Shown one piece after another: positions 1-7,378 of a stretch of 33,227 bases of DNA. Source of the stretch: Candidatus Pelagibacterales bacterium (lineage in GTDB: Bacteria; Pseudomonadota; Alphaproteobacteria; TMED109); contig NYVM01000100.1 of NCBI GenBank assembly GCA_002684605.1, forward strand, positions 1 to 33,227, given 5' to 3'. The translations under genes and the position numbers were made by a program. Position 1 is the first letter of the stretch. Each line of letters opens with the position of its first letter. The notes beneath the pieces were generated by a model. It saw only the letters and a list, made by a program, of their open reading frames with translations. It did not search any database and had not been told where the DNA came from.

Positions 1-1
1 A

Positions 2-2779
2 GCTCTTCTTGCTGCTGCTGACGCTTTAGGGAATGGTATTAATGTTATTTCAGGTGGTTTAAACGTAGCCGTTACAGCTGACATGAACATGACTACATTA
101 CAAAGTGTAATCAACAAAGTATATAACGTTACAGGTAACGTAACTTATACAAATGCATTAACAACAGCTCAAACTGCTGTATCATTTGATAAGTTAACAT
201 CTGCTGCTGATATATCTGTTGAACAAAAAGGTGCATATTCATTTGCTACTTTAAGTAGTGCAAGTGATATTTGGTTAGGTGATGACAACTCTGATGATGT
301 TTCTTCAGTTGACTTAAGTGCATTAACTACAGTTGACAACGTAAACACTGGTGAATCTGATGCGGTTTCTACTGCAGATGGTGTTGTGTTTGATCAAGCT
401 ACTTCTATTGATATGGGTGCTATGGCATTCTATACTGGAGGTAATCTTACTTTTACTACTAAAACAGGTGGTACATTAGATATTGCTGCATTAACTGATA
501 CTAACTCTGCTGGTACATTAAATCCATTTACTTTAACAGTAACTGGTCCAGCTTCATTAACTTTAACAAAGCTTAAAGGTGATGATAGAGGTACTGACGA
601 AGGTGCTGTATCTGTTTCTAAAGTTGCTACTTTCTCAATTACTGGATTTGGTGGTGATGTTACTGTAGGAGCTAAAGTTAACGATGCAACAATTAATGAT
701 GCAACTGAAGACTTAGTTATTTCAAGTGCTTCTGATTTAGAATCTTTAACAGTTGAAGGAGCTGGCGCATACGGTAAGTATGTTGATAACTCTGCAACTG
801 CTGCAAACAAATTAACTTATGGTTATGCTGCTGCACTTTTAGATTTAACTATTCCAGCTGCTGCGGATGATTTAACATCTCTAACACTAACAGGTAAGTT
901 CGGAACTGTAAATGCAACGGGTCAAGCTAACTTAGCTACTGTAACTGCTAATGCAGCTATGGAAAGCCTTACGTTATCTACTGCTCCTGATTTAAGTACT
1001 GTAGCTTTAACTGGATCAACTATTAACAGTGTAACTGTTACTGGAACTGGTCTTGCTGCTACTACTTTAGATTATACTATGAAAAGTACAGCTGCTGCAA
1101 CGCCAGTTGCTTACGGTTCATTAAGTGTAACTGATAACTTAGATATGACTTCATTAACATCTAGTGTTGATGACGCAGCTACTTTAGCAATTACAGGAAA
1201 TGATAAGTTAACAGCTCTTTCGTTTACAAAGTTAAACTCAATTGGAACTGGCTCAACGACTTCATCTGCTAACATATATGATAATGATTTAACTGCTGTT
1301 AAGTCAACTAACACATATGATGCATCTCTAACTGCTGCTTTAGCTCACACTACTTCTGATACTGGATCATTTGATAACGGTACCTCAGGTATGGGTGGAC
1401 TTCAGACTTATTTAGATGCAATTGCTGCTGCTACAAGTGCTGTAACAAGTGCTGTATTCTATGATGCTGTAACAACTGAACTTACTGGTGCTGAAGATGC
1501 TGCTAATGATGTAACTACAACTCCAGGTGATGCGGCTACTCTAAACACTGCTTCTTGGTCAGATACTGCTATGGCAGCTTCTGCTGAAGATGCAGATCAG
1601 CACTTTGCGGTTCTTTATTTAAGAGATACGTCTGCTGATTCATCGACTACTTATGCTAGCCAAGTTGTAGATAACCAAGCAATATCTTATTCATTCCAAA
1701 CTAATAGAAGTGGAACAACTCTTGTTGATACAGATCTAGGTACGAATGAAGGATATACAGTTACTTATGCTACTGGTCTAACTATTAATGCAAGAGATGG
1801 TCAAACTTATACATCTGCTGCGAATGGTGCTACAATTGAAACAGTTGATGATATTAAGGATTACTTAAACGGTCAGACTACTACTGCTGCTGCTGGAACA
1901 ACTATTACAGCTTCTAGAGCAGGTGGTGAGCAGACTTACTATACAGTTAACTATTTAACTATTTCTGGTTCTGCTGGTGCTGTTGCTACTGCTGGTGCAG
2001 CAGGTCAGGTTAATGCTACTTTTGGTTCTAACCTATCAGATGGTTCAGTTACTTTATCACACACATTTGGTGCTGCGTTTACTGAAGCTGATCTTGCAAG
2101 TGCGTTAATGGCAGATATTGATGCTACTAACCTTTGGAATGCTGCGTCAGTTACTACTGCAGATGGTAGAGCTAACAGATTTGTAGTTACTGCTAATATT
2201 TCTCAAACAGGATATGGTACTGTGGATGTATCTCCATTAGCACCAAACCCACCAAGTTTAACAATTCTTGCATATAACAACGGAAGTACGACTGTTCAAT
2301 GGTCTCCAAGTTCTTTTGTAGGTGCAGGTAAAACATTTGGTGCTACATACTCAGCAATGGATATGAATGCGGATGCAATTAGAAACTTAAACGGTACAAA
2401 TACAGGTAGTGCGAGTGGTGTTGTAGATCTTTATGTAGACTCTTCAGCAAAAGCTGGTCTTTCTGTAAGATTGAAAAATACTGGTACTGTTGCATTTGGA
2501 TCAACTGTAGCAATGGCATTATATAGTGTATCTAGTGCGAGTGCAAGTAATACTGCAATTGTAACAGATAGTACTGTAGCTTCGACTGCAGGTCAAGGTT
2601 TATTAGCTGATGGAACTAATATAATTTCATCTTCTTTAAATTCAGCGACTAGTGGTTCTTCTTCTACAGCAACAACTTACTGGGTAGCTTCTTATGCTTC
2701 AGTTGGCGATGGTGATCCAACGACTTCTGATCCAACTACAGCTGCTGTAACTTGTGATAGAACATCTTGGTTAGGATAA
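2..2779 (+). CDS. Ala/Thr/Ser-rich beta-solenoid-like surface protein, 5' truncated
   Basis: The frame is open from base 2, with no stop before the first internal ATG at 83, so the gene starts outside the window and that ATG is not its start. The visible 925 residues are rich in Ala, Thr, Ser, Gly and Asp, poor in Lys and Arg, and contain one Cys, eight residues from the C-terminus (codon 2753-2755). Around 870-1045, short strands of the type xLxSLTLxG recur about every 10 residues, as in beta-solenoid or leucine-rich-like surface proteins. The later part (about 2220-2760) looks like ordinary beta-sandwich sequence. I see no type IX sorting domain, LPXTG or C-terminal membrane helix. The gene is visibly richer in G+C than everything downstream, as expected for an abundant protein. 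It is probably an S-layer-like or adhesin-like exported protein; the family is not recognised. Confidence 0.75.
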   Translation, partial: ALLAAADALGNGINVISGGLNVAVTADMNMTTLQSVINKVYNVTGNVTYTNALTTAQTAVSFDKLTSAADISVEQKGAYSFATLSSASDIWLGDDNSDDVSSVDLSALTTVDNVNTGESDAVSTADGVVFDQATSIDMGAMAFYTGGNLTFTTKTGGTLDIAALTDTNSAGTLNPFTLTVTGPASLTLTKLKGDDRGTDEGAVSVSKVATFSITGFGGDVTVGAKVNDATINDATEDLVISSASDLESLTVEGAGAYGKYVDNSATAANKLTYGYAAALLDLTIPAAADDLTSLTLTGKFGTVNATGQANLATVTANAAMESLTLSTAPDLSTVALTGSTINSVTVTGTGLAATTLDYTMKSTAAATPVAYGSLSVTDNLDMTSLTSSVDDAATLAITGNDKLTALSFTKLNSIGTGSTTSSANIYDNDLTAVKSTNTYDASLTAALAHTTSDTGSFDNGTSGMGGLQTYLDAIAAATSAVTSAVFYDAVTTELTGAEDAANDVTTTPGDAATLNTASWSDTAMAASAEDADQHFAVLYLRDTSADSSTTYASQVVDNQAISYSFQTNRSGTTLVDTDLGTNEGYTVTYATGLTINARDGQTYTSAANGATIETVDDIKDYLNGQTTTAAAGTTITASRAGGEQTYYTVNYLTISGSAGAVATAGAAGQVNATFGSNLSDGSVTLSHTFGAAFTEADLASALMADIDATNLWNAASVTTADGRANRFVVTANISQTGYGTVDVSPLAPNPPSLTILAYNNGSTTVQWSPSSFVGAGKTFGATYSAMDMNADAIRNLNGTNTGSASGVVDLYVDSSAKAGLSVRLKNTGTVAFGSTVAMALYSVSSASASNTAIVTDSTVASTAGQGLLADGTNIISSSLNSATSGSSSTATTYWVASYASVGDGDPTTSDPTTAAVTCDRTSWLG

Positions 2780-2814
2780 TTTAGAATTATCGTAAACAAA
2801 AAATGTTTAATATT

Positions 2815-2843
2815 AAAACCCCTCCTTTGTGAGGGGTTTTTTT
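2815..2843 (+). terminator. Strong intrinsic terminator of the surface-protein gene
   Basis: A perfect 10-bp inverted repeat (aaaacccctc at 2815-2824, gaggggtttt at 2831-2840) encloses a 6-base loop and is followed by further T residues. It lies 35 bases after the stop codon at 2777-2779. It separates the surface-protein gene from the polysaccharide genes; the next start codon is only 10 bases beyond it. Confidence 0.93.
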
Positions 2844-2850
2844 ATATTTG
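2843..2850 (+). promoter_or_regulatory. Bacteroidota-type -7 element (TATATTTG)
   Basis: TATATTTG fits the TAnnTTTG -7 consensus of Bacteroidota primary sigma factors. It starts in the terminator's T tract and ends 3 bases before the ATG at 2854, so a transcript from it would be leaderless or nearly so. The only upstream TTTG (2826-2829, in the terminator loop) is about 13 bases away, shorter than the usual spacing of about 19, so a -33 element is not convincing. Confidence 0.4.
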
Positions 2851-2853
2851 TGT

Positions 2854-4122
2854 ATGCTTAATTCTGTTAGAAAATTATATTTTATTTTATTAATTATAGC
2901 TCCACTTTCTCCAAGATTAGGAGCAGTGGACAGAGTTGCAGCAGATTGGCTATTTTATGCTTTTGCAGGATTTTTTGGTATAGTCGCAACAGCTTTTTTT
3001 AACCATAAAATTTTTGATAGAATAAAGGATAAAAAATTTTTCTACCCATTAGTATTTCATGCAGCTTTATTGTTAATTGCAACTATATCAATAATTTTCG
3101 CCTTAAATAAAGTTGAATCTTTTGTTACACTAATTAAGCTATTTATAATTTTTATAAACCTGTATGTCATATATACACTTAGGGTTTATAAAATCAACTT
3201 GAATTTTATATTATTCCCTGTGCTTGTTTTGTTTACAATAGAGATAGGTTCATCTCTTTATCCATTATTTATTGACATACTTCCTGTTACAAAATTTGAA
3301 TTTAATTATACCTCATATCTATTAGGAATTACTGCAAATAGAAATATTACAGCCGCATCTATATTGGTTAAGCTGCCATTAATAATGATTTTACTCAAAG
3401 AAAAATCTATGCTTGCTAGATTATTACTCTACGTATTGTTTTTCTTCTGTTTTATAAACATTTTATTCTTAAGTTCTAGAGCTGGGATTCTATCACTTTT
3501 ATTTATTATTTTCTCAAAATTTATTTTTGATAATTATCAAAATATTAAAAATTTTAATTTAAAGAAGATTTTATCATCAAGTTCATTAGTTTTTATATTT
3601 ATAGCCTCTTATTTATTTTTTAACTCTAATATTGAAAGTGGAAACCAGGTAAGTTTAAATCAAAGATTGGAATCAATTAATTTGCAAGATGAATCTGCCT
3701 CAATCAGAATAAGATTTTATAAACAGGCCTTAACTTATTTCATTCAAAAACCATTTACCCCAATTGGACTTGGAAACTGGAAATTATATTCAATTTATCT
3801 TGAGAAAGAAAATATTAGATCATATATTATACCGTATGTTGTTCATAATGATTTCTTGGAAATTTTAGTTGAAACCTCAATTATAGGTGTTTTAAGCTAT
3901 ATTCTATTTTTTATATCATTACTAGTATTATTACATGCCTCCTATAAAAAATTAACAAAGCATAAAAAACAGATTTATCTTTTATTTCTAGCTCTAATAG
4001 TTTATTTAATTGATTCTAATTTGAACTTTCCGTTTTACAGGCCTATTATGCAAATTAATTTAGCAGTAATTTCTATTTTAATCCTACACTACTATAAAAA
4101 AATTAACATTGATAATGAGTAG
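2854..4122 (+). CDS. O-antigen polymerase/ligase (Wzy/WaaL family) membrane protein
   Basis: The 422-residue polytopic inner-membrane protein has about ten hydrophobic segments. A late motif starting HNDFLEILVET (His at about residue 331), followed by another membrane helix, matches the conserved C-terminal motif of Wzy/WaaL-family O-antigen polymerases and ligases. In that family the enzyme either polymerises undecaprenyl-linked repeat units or transfers the chain to lipid A in the periplasm. I chose ATG 2854 over the TTG at 2848, because that TTG is the end of the TATATTTG promoter-like element. The gene overlaps the next one by 8 bases. Wzy and WaaL cannot be told apart from sequence alone; a Wzx flippase in the same locus makes Wzy the likelier role. 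Confidence 0.82.
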   Translation: MLNSVRKLYFILLIIAPLSPRLGAVDRVAADWLFYAFAGFFGIVATAFFNHKIFDRIKDKKFFYPLVFHAALLLIATISIIFALNKVESFVTLIKLFIIFINLYVIYTLRVYKINLNFILFPVLVLFTIEIGSSLYPLFIDILPVTKFEFNYTSYLLGITANRNITAASILVKLPLIMILLKEKSMLARLLLYVLFFFCFINILFLSSRAGILSLLFIIFSKFIFDNYQNIKNFNLKKILSSSSLVFIFIASYLFFNSNIESGNQVSLNQRLESINLQDESASIRIRFYKQALTYFIQKPFTPIGLGNWKLYSIYLEKENIRSYIIPYVVHNDFLEILVETSIIGVLSYILFFISLLVLLHASYKKLTKHKKQIYLLFLALIVYLIDSNLNFPFYRPIMQINLAVISILILHYYKKINIDNE

Positions 4123-5152
4123 AATATTAAATTTTATTTTAGTTTTTCTTATGATTGTTGCTTGTTATGGATTGTCAAGAATGTTTGACTCTTATAGAGA
4201 GCAAGTTTTTCTTCTTCAAGCAGTAAACTCTGACGATTATAGTATAGACTCAGATGAGAAGTGGGCTGATATACAAAACTTGGAAGTAGAATTCCCTAAT
4301 ATAAGTGCTACGGCGGTTCCTCTAAAATCTATTCAGGCACAGTTTTTCCTTTATAATGATTCTGTAGATAAAGGTATTGAGATTCTTAATAAGAGCATAT
4401 CTAATAAAGATAACCCTTATATTATGCTTTCTGAAGCTCTGAAAGCTAAGGTGTTTAACACCTATTCAATTATAGACAGTTCATATATATATGCAAGAAA
4501 AGCTTTTGAAGGCTTACCCAGAAATCCTTTTCACTACGCTGAGTTAACCAGAGCATTAAAATCTATAAATCAACCAGACAGTATAACTTACTTTTTCAAA
4601 AAAATTAAATACCCTTATGATGAAATGGTTTGGCGAGTATATTTAAATACAATGAGGGGAATGCAAAAAAATAAAGATTCAATTTTTCTAATAGAAACAG
4701 CTAATGAAGCATTAACTTTCGCAATAAATAAAACAGACCCTAATAATATTACACAAATAGCTGCCTATATGACAATACATGGAGAAAACAATGTATTAAA
4801 TGCATTAGAAATGGAGGAAGAAGCTGCTGAACTCCTAAATGGGGACAACTTTTTATCTGCAAAGACATTCTACGAGAAACTATTAGAATTAGTTCCCTCT
4901 AATGTAATTTACAAAGAAAACTATGCTTTAATTCAGTTTAATCTAAAATTCTTTTCTGATGTTGTAACTTATTTAATGGAAGTTGAAAATCAAGGTCATA
5001 ACCTGGATGGGATCCAAGAGTTTATGTTAGGAATATCAAATTATAATATAGGAAACAATTCAGAATCATGTAGTAGATTATTAAAGTCTTCACAATTAAA
5101 TTTTGAGGAAGCTAATAATGCTTATAAAATTTTATGTAATATAAATCCATGA
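4115..5152 (+). CDS. TPR-repeat lipoprotein or membrane-anchored partner of the Wzy-like protein
   Basis: The 345-residue protein begins with a hydrophobic stretch ending in a lipobox-like IVAC (Cys about residue 17), so it may be a lipoprotein; a plain signal anchor is the alternative. The rest is helical with tetratricopeptide-like units, for example around residues 75-165 and 235-345. I prefer ATG 4115 to the TTG 4109, as it begins just before the signal sequence. It overlaps the Wzy-like gene by 8 bases. Many Gram-negative O-antigen ligase/polymerase proteins carry a C-terminal TPR tail, and here the TPR part seems to be a separate, coupled gene. A role in chain length or in anchoring the polymerase is inference. 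Confidence 0.6.
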   Translation: MSRILNFILVFLMIVACYGLSRMFDSYREQVFLLQAVNSDDYSIDSDEKWADIQNLEVEFPNISATAVPLKSIQAQFFLYNDSVDKGIEILNKSISNKDNPYIMLSEALKAKVFNTYSIIDSSYIYARKAFEGLPRNPFHYAELTRALKSINQPDSITYFFKKIKYPYDEMVWRVYLNTMRGMQKNKDSIFLIETANEALTFAINKTDPNNITQIAAYMTIHGENNVLNALEMEEEAAELLNGDNFLSAKTFYEKLLELVPSNVIYKENYALIQFNLKFFSDVVTYLMEVENQGHNLDGIQEFMLGISNYNIGNNSESCSRLLKSSQLNFEEANNAYKILCNINP

Positions 5153-6054
5153 CCTATATTTTAATATTTATATCAGCAATAATTCTGAACTTTTTTTTAT
5201 CAAAGTATTTTATAAAAAAAAATATAGTTGATCATATTAATCATAGATCATCTCACAGTGGGATTGCAACAAGAAGTGGCGGTACAGTCCTTGTCTCTAT
5301 AGTTTTTATTTATTGTACTACCTTATACTCATATGGACTTCAGCCATTTGATTACTCAATCTTAATACCTATTTTACTATTATATGCAACAGGTCTATAT
5401 GATGATCTATATAAAGTTAACTATTCATTAAAATTTATTTTTCAAATTATTGTAGCAAAATATCTCATCGATCTTGGTTATGTAATAGACATATTTTCAA
5501 TTTTTGGAAATGAATTTTATTTTTCAAGACAGATATCCCAAATTGTATCAATTATAGTTTATGTTACAATAATAAACGCATATAATTTTATTGATGGGAT
5601 TGATTCCAACATACATTTAGAGACTATAAAAAACCTTCTCTTAATTTTATTCTTTTTTGAAATAAACCCATCATTTTTTGAACTAATAATTATTCTTTTG
5701 CTAATAATGTTAGCAAACCTGATTTTCAATTTAAAAAGTAAAGAAAAAGTGTTTATGGGAGATTCTGGAAGTTTAATTTTACCTATTCTCTTAATAGTGT
5801 TAATGTTTCAATCACCATTTAGTGGTGATCAAAATATAATTAAATATTTATTTTTAATTTTTTTGTATCCAATAACTGATCTGATTAGAGTAGTTATTAT
5901 TAGATTAAAAAATAAAAAATCTCCATTTTTACCAGATAAAAATCATATTCACCATCTGATTAACAATAAAATAGAATCTCATTTAAAATCATCTATAATT
6001 ATTTTTTCTATTGTTCTAATTTTACAATTAACACTAATTTTTCTAATATTTTAA
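5149..6054 (+). CDS. Polyprenyl-phosphate sugar-1-phosphate transferase (MraY/WecA/WbpL family)
   Basis: This 301-residue membrane protein belongs to glycosyltransferase family 4 of the MraY/WecA superfamily. It transfers a HexNAc-1-phosphate-type sugar from its UDP donor to undecaprenyl phosphate and so starts the repeat unit. Visible motifs in order: RSSHSGIATRSGG near residues 33-45, the catalytic DD at 85-86, NAYNFIDG at 143-150, MGDSGS at 203-208 and the HIHH histidines at 266-269. The usual second glycine of the DGxDG motif is Ser (DGIDS). Membrane helices lie between these cytoplasmic motifs. ATG 5149 overlaps the preceding TGA by four bases, indicating translational coupling. The sugar substrate is not determined; FucNAc-type or GlcNAc-type donors are plausible given fnlABC downstream. 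Confidence 0.9.
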   Translation: MTYILIFISAIILNFFLSKYFIKKNIVDHINHRSSHSGIATRSGGTVLVSIVFIYCTTLYSYGLQPFDYSILIPILLLYATGLYDDLYKVNYSLKFIFQIIVAKYLIDLGYVIDIFSIFGNEFYFSRQISQIVSIIVYVTIINAYNFIDGIDSNIHLETIKNLLLILFFFEINPSFFELIIILLLIMLANLIFNLKSKEKVFMGDSGSLILPILLIVLMFQSPFSGDQNIIKYLFLIFLYPITDLIRVVIIRLKNKKSPFLPDKNHIHHLINNKIESHLKSSIIIFSIVLILQLTLIFLIF

Positions 6055-6070
6055 TTTATAACTATTTTTT

Positions 6071-6085
6071 AGTACTTTTGGTACT
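6071..6085 (+). promoter_or_regulatory. TACTTTTG -7-like element inside a small inverted repeat
   Basis: TACTTTTG (6073-6080) fits TAnnTTTG and ends 7 bases before ATG 6088. It is enclosed by agtac (6071-6075) and gtact (6081-6085), an inverted repeat with 5-base arms. The arrangement could be a promoter with an operator for the regulator that follows. No -33 element is clear, so the call is tentative. Confidence 0.3.
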
Positions 6086-6087
6086 TA

Positions 6088-6597
6088 ATGTTAGAAACTT
6101 TAATTACATCTAAAACTAGATTAAGACTTTTAATTAAGTTTTTTGTCTCTCAAGCTAACCATGGTTACTTAAATGGGTTAGCTAATGAAATGGGCGAGTC
6201 AACAAACTCTATAAGAAAAGAGCTTAATAGACTTTTTGATGCTGGTTATTTACAGAAAGTAAAAATTAATAATAAAATAGAATATAAAGCAAATATAAAT
6301 CATCCGATGTTTGATACTTTACAAAAAGTAGTAAGAAAACATCTTGGTATTCAGGATATGATTGAAACAATTCTTGAAAAGATGGGGAAAATTGAAAAAA
6401 TTATATTAATCGGAGATTATGCAAATGGAATTGATTCTGGAAATATTGAGACTGTTTTAGTTGGTGAAAACCTTAATATGGAATATATAATAAGTATTCA
6501 AGAAAAGGTCGAAAAATTAGTTAATAGAAAAATCAGCTTTTATCTAACTAGCAAATTTTTAGGTAAAAAACCATATATAATACTGTATGAAGAATAA
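6088..6597 (+). CDS. Winged-helix regulator with degenerate nucleotidyltransferase-like domain
   Basis: The 169-residue protein has an N-terminal winged helix-turn-helix (about residues 5-70) with a recognition-helix segment ESTNSIRKELNRL, followed by a wing and the sequence typical of ArsR-like regulators. The C-terminal half (about 85-165) has IILIGDYANGIDSGNIETV, which resembles a nucleotidyltransferase fold without convincing catalytic residues. I recognise this arrangement from capsule and LPS loci of Bacteroidota, where it sits among the biosynthetic genes; its function there is not established as far as I know. A role in regulating the locus is inference. The gene follows a 33-base gap containing a promoter-like motif and overlaps the next gene by 11 bases. 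Confidence 0.72.
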   Translation: MLETLITSKTRLRLLIKFFVSQANHGYLNGLANEMGESTNSIRKELNRLFDAGYLQKVKINNKIEYKANINHPMFDTLQKVVRKHLGIQDMIETILEKMGKIEKIILIGDYANGIDSGNIETVLVGENLNMEYIISIQEKVEKLVNRKISFYLTSKFLGKKPYIILYEE

Positions 6598-6955
6598 TGA
6601 TATGAATTTTATTGAACATGATATAAGACCTTGGGGTGAGTATCATGTTATAATTAATGATACTAATTTTAAAATTAAGCAAATTAAGGTCTTGCCTAAT
6701 AAAAGGCTATCATATCAGTTTCATAACGGTAGGGCAGAAACTTGGGTTATTATTAAAGGAAATGCTAGAGTAACAATTGAGGATGTTATTAATGATTATT
6801 CTGAGGGAGACACTATAGTTATCCCAAAAAGAGCTAAGCACAGAATTCAAAACATCTCTAAAAAAAATCTAGTTTTTATTGAAATTCAAACTGGAGATTA
6901 TTTTGATGAGGATGATATAATAAGATTAGAAGATGATTATAATAGAATTAAATGA
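6587..6955 (+). CDS. Stand-alone cupin of the phosphomannose isomerase type II C-terminal family
   Basis: The 122-residue single-domain cupin begins with RPWGEYHVI, the signature with which the C-terminal cupin of GDP-mannose pyrophosphorylase/phosphomannose isomerase starts. Likely metal ligands are His46, Glu51 and His85 (in the HNGRAETW and PKRAKHRI segments). Family members isomerise fructose-6-phosphate and mannose-6-phosphate or act on other sugar phosphates. In small stand-alone versions the substrate is usually unproven. ATG 6587 overlaps the upstream gene by 11 bases; ATG 6602 would remove five residues and cannot be excluded. Its end overlaps the next ATG by four bases (ATGA). It is probably part of a sugar-phosphate or polyol-phosphate pathway with the cytidylyltransferase that follows. 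Confidence 0.75.
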   Translation: MKNNDMNFIEHDIRPWGEYHVIINDTNFKIKQIKVLPNKRLSYQFHNGRAETWVIIKGNARVTIEDVINDYSEGDTIVIPKRAKHRIQNISKKNLVFIEIQTGDYFDEDDIIRLEDDYNRIK

Positions 6956-7371
6956 AGAAAAACGCAGTTATTGTTTCAGGATATTTTAATCCAATTCATA
7001 AAGGTCACATCGATTACCTAAACCTTGCTAAGTCTAGAGGTGATATACTTATTGTAATTGTAAATAATGACTATCAAAGGGAACTAAAAGGCTCTAAGGA
7101 ATTCATGAAACAAGATGAAAGGGCTTTAATTATTAAAAACATTAAGTGTGTAGATAATGTTTATATATCTATTGATAAAGACAAAACTGTTATCAAAACA
7201 ATTAGAGTAATTCATTCTGAAATGGAAAATAAATTTAATTTATTTTTTGCTAATGGAGGAGATCAAAATAATTCAACTATTGCAGAAGTAGATGTTTGTA
7301 ATGAGTTAAAAATAGGTTTAATAGATAATTTGGGGAATAAAGTTCAATCTTCTTCATGGTTATTAAAATAG
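6952..7371 (+). CDS. Cytidylyltransferase-like nucleotidyltransferase (TagD/RfaE-C type, HxGH)
   Basis: The 139-residue protein has the HxGH motif (His16-Lys-Gly-His19, in FNPIHKGHIDYL) of the small nucleotidylyltransferase family. That family includes glycerol-3-phosphate cytidylyltransferase (TagD), ethanolamine-phosphate cytidylyltransferase and the HldE/RfaE C-terminal domain. These enzymes join a phosphorylated alcohol or sugar to CTP or ATP. The usual RTSS-type C-terminal motif is QSSS (about 132-135). The FFANGGDQNN segment near residue 100 is typical of an RfaE-like branch. Substrate is unknown. The neighbouring HAD, GDPD-like and TagF-like proteins would suit a CDP-polyol or CDP-glycerol product, but this is inference. 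The gene is translationally coupled to the upstream cupin (ATGA). Confidence 0.75.
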   Translation: MKKNAVIVSGYFNPIHKGHIDYLNLAKSRGDILIVIVNNDYQRELKGSKEFMKQDERALIIKNIKCVDNVYISIDKDKTVIKTIRVIHSEMENKFNLFFANGGDQNNSTIAEVDVCNELKIGLIDNLGNKVQSSSWLLK

Positions 7372-7378
7372 AGATTAT

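Noticed and set aside
5..24. Trinucleotide gct repetition near the left end as a microsatellite or CRISPR-like repeat
   Set aside because: It encodes Ala-rich sequence within the open frame, and the codons vary; no spacer-repeat structure exists here or elsewhere in the window.
430..810. Minus-strand open frame inside the surface-protein gene
   Set aside because: It is antisense to a clear coding frame. Its Val/Ser/Pro-rich translation mirrors the Ala/Thr codon bias of the real gene, and it has no start context or domain.
1111..1314. Second minus-strand frame in the surface-protein gene
   Set aside because: It is short, antisense and explained by the repetitive codon usage of the plus-strand gene.
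2848..2850. TTG start for the Wzy/WaaL-like gene
   Set aside because: These bases are the end of the TATATTTG promoter-like element, and an ATG follows two codons later.
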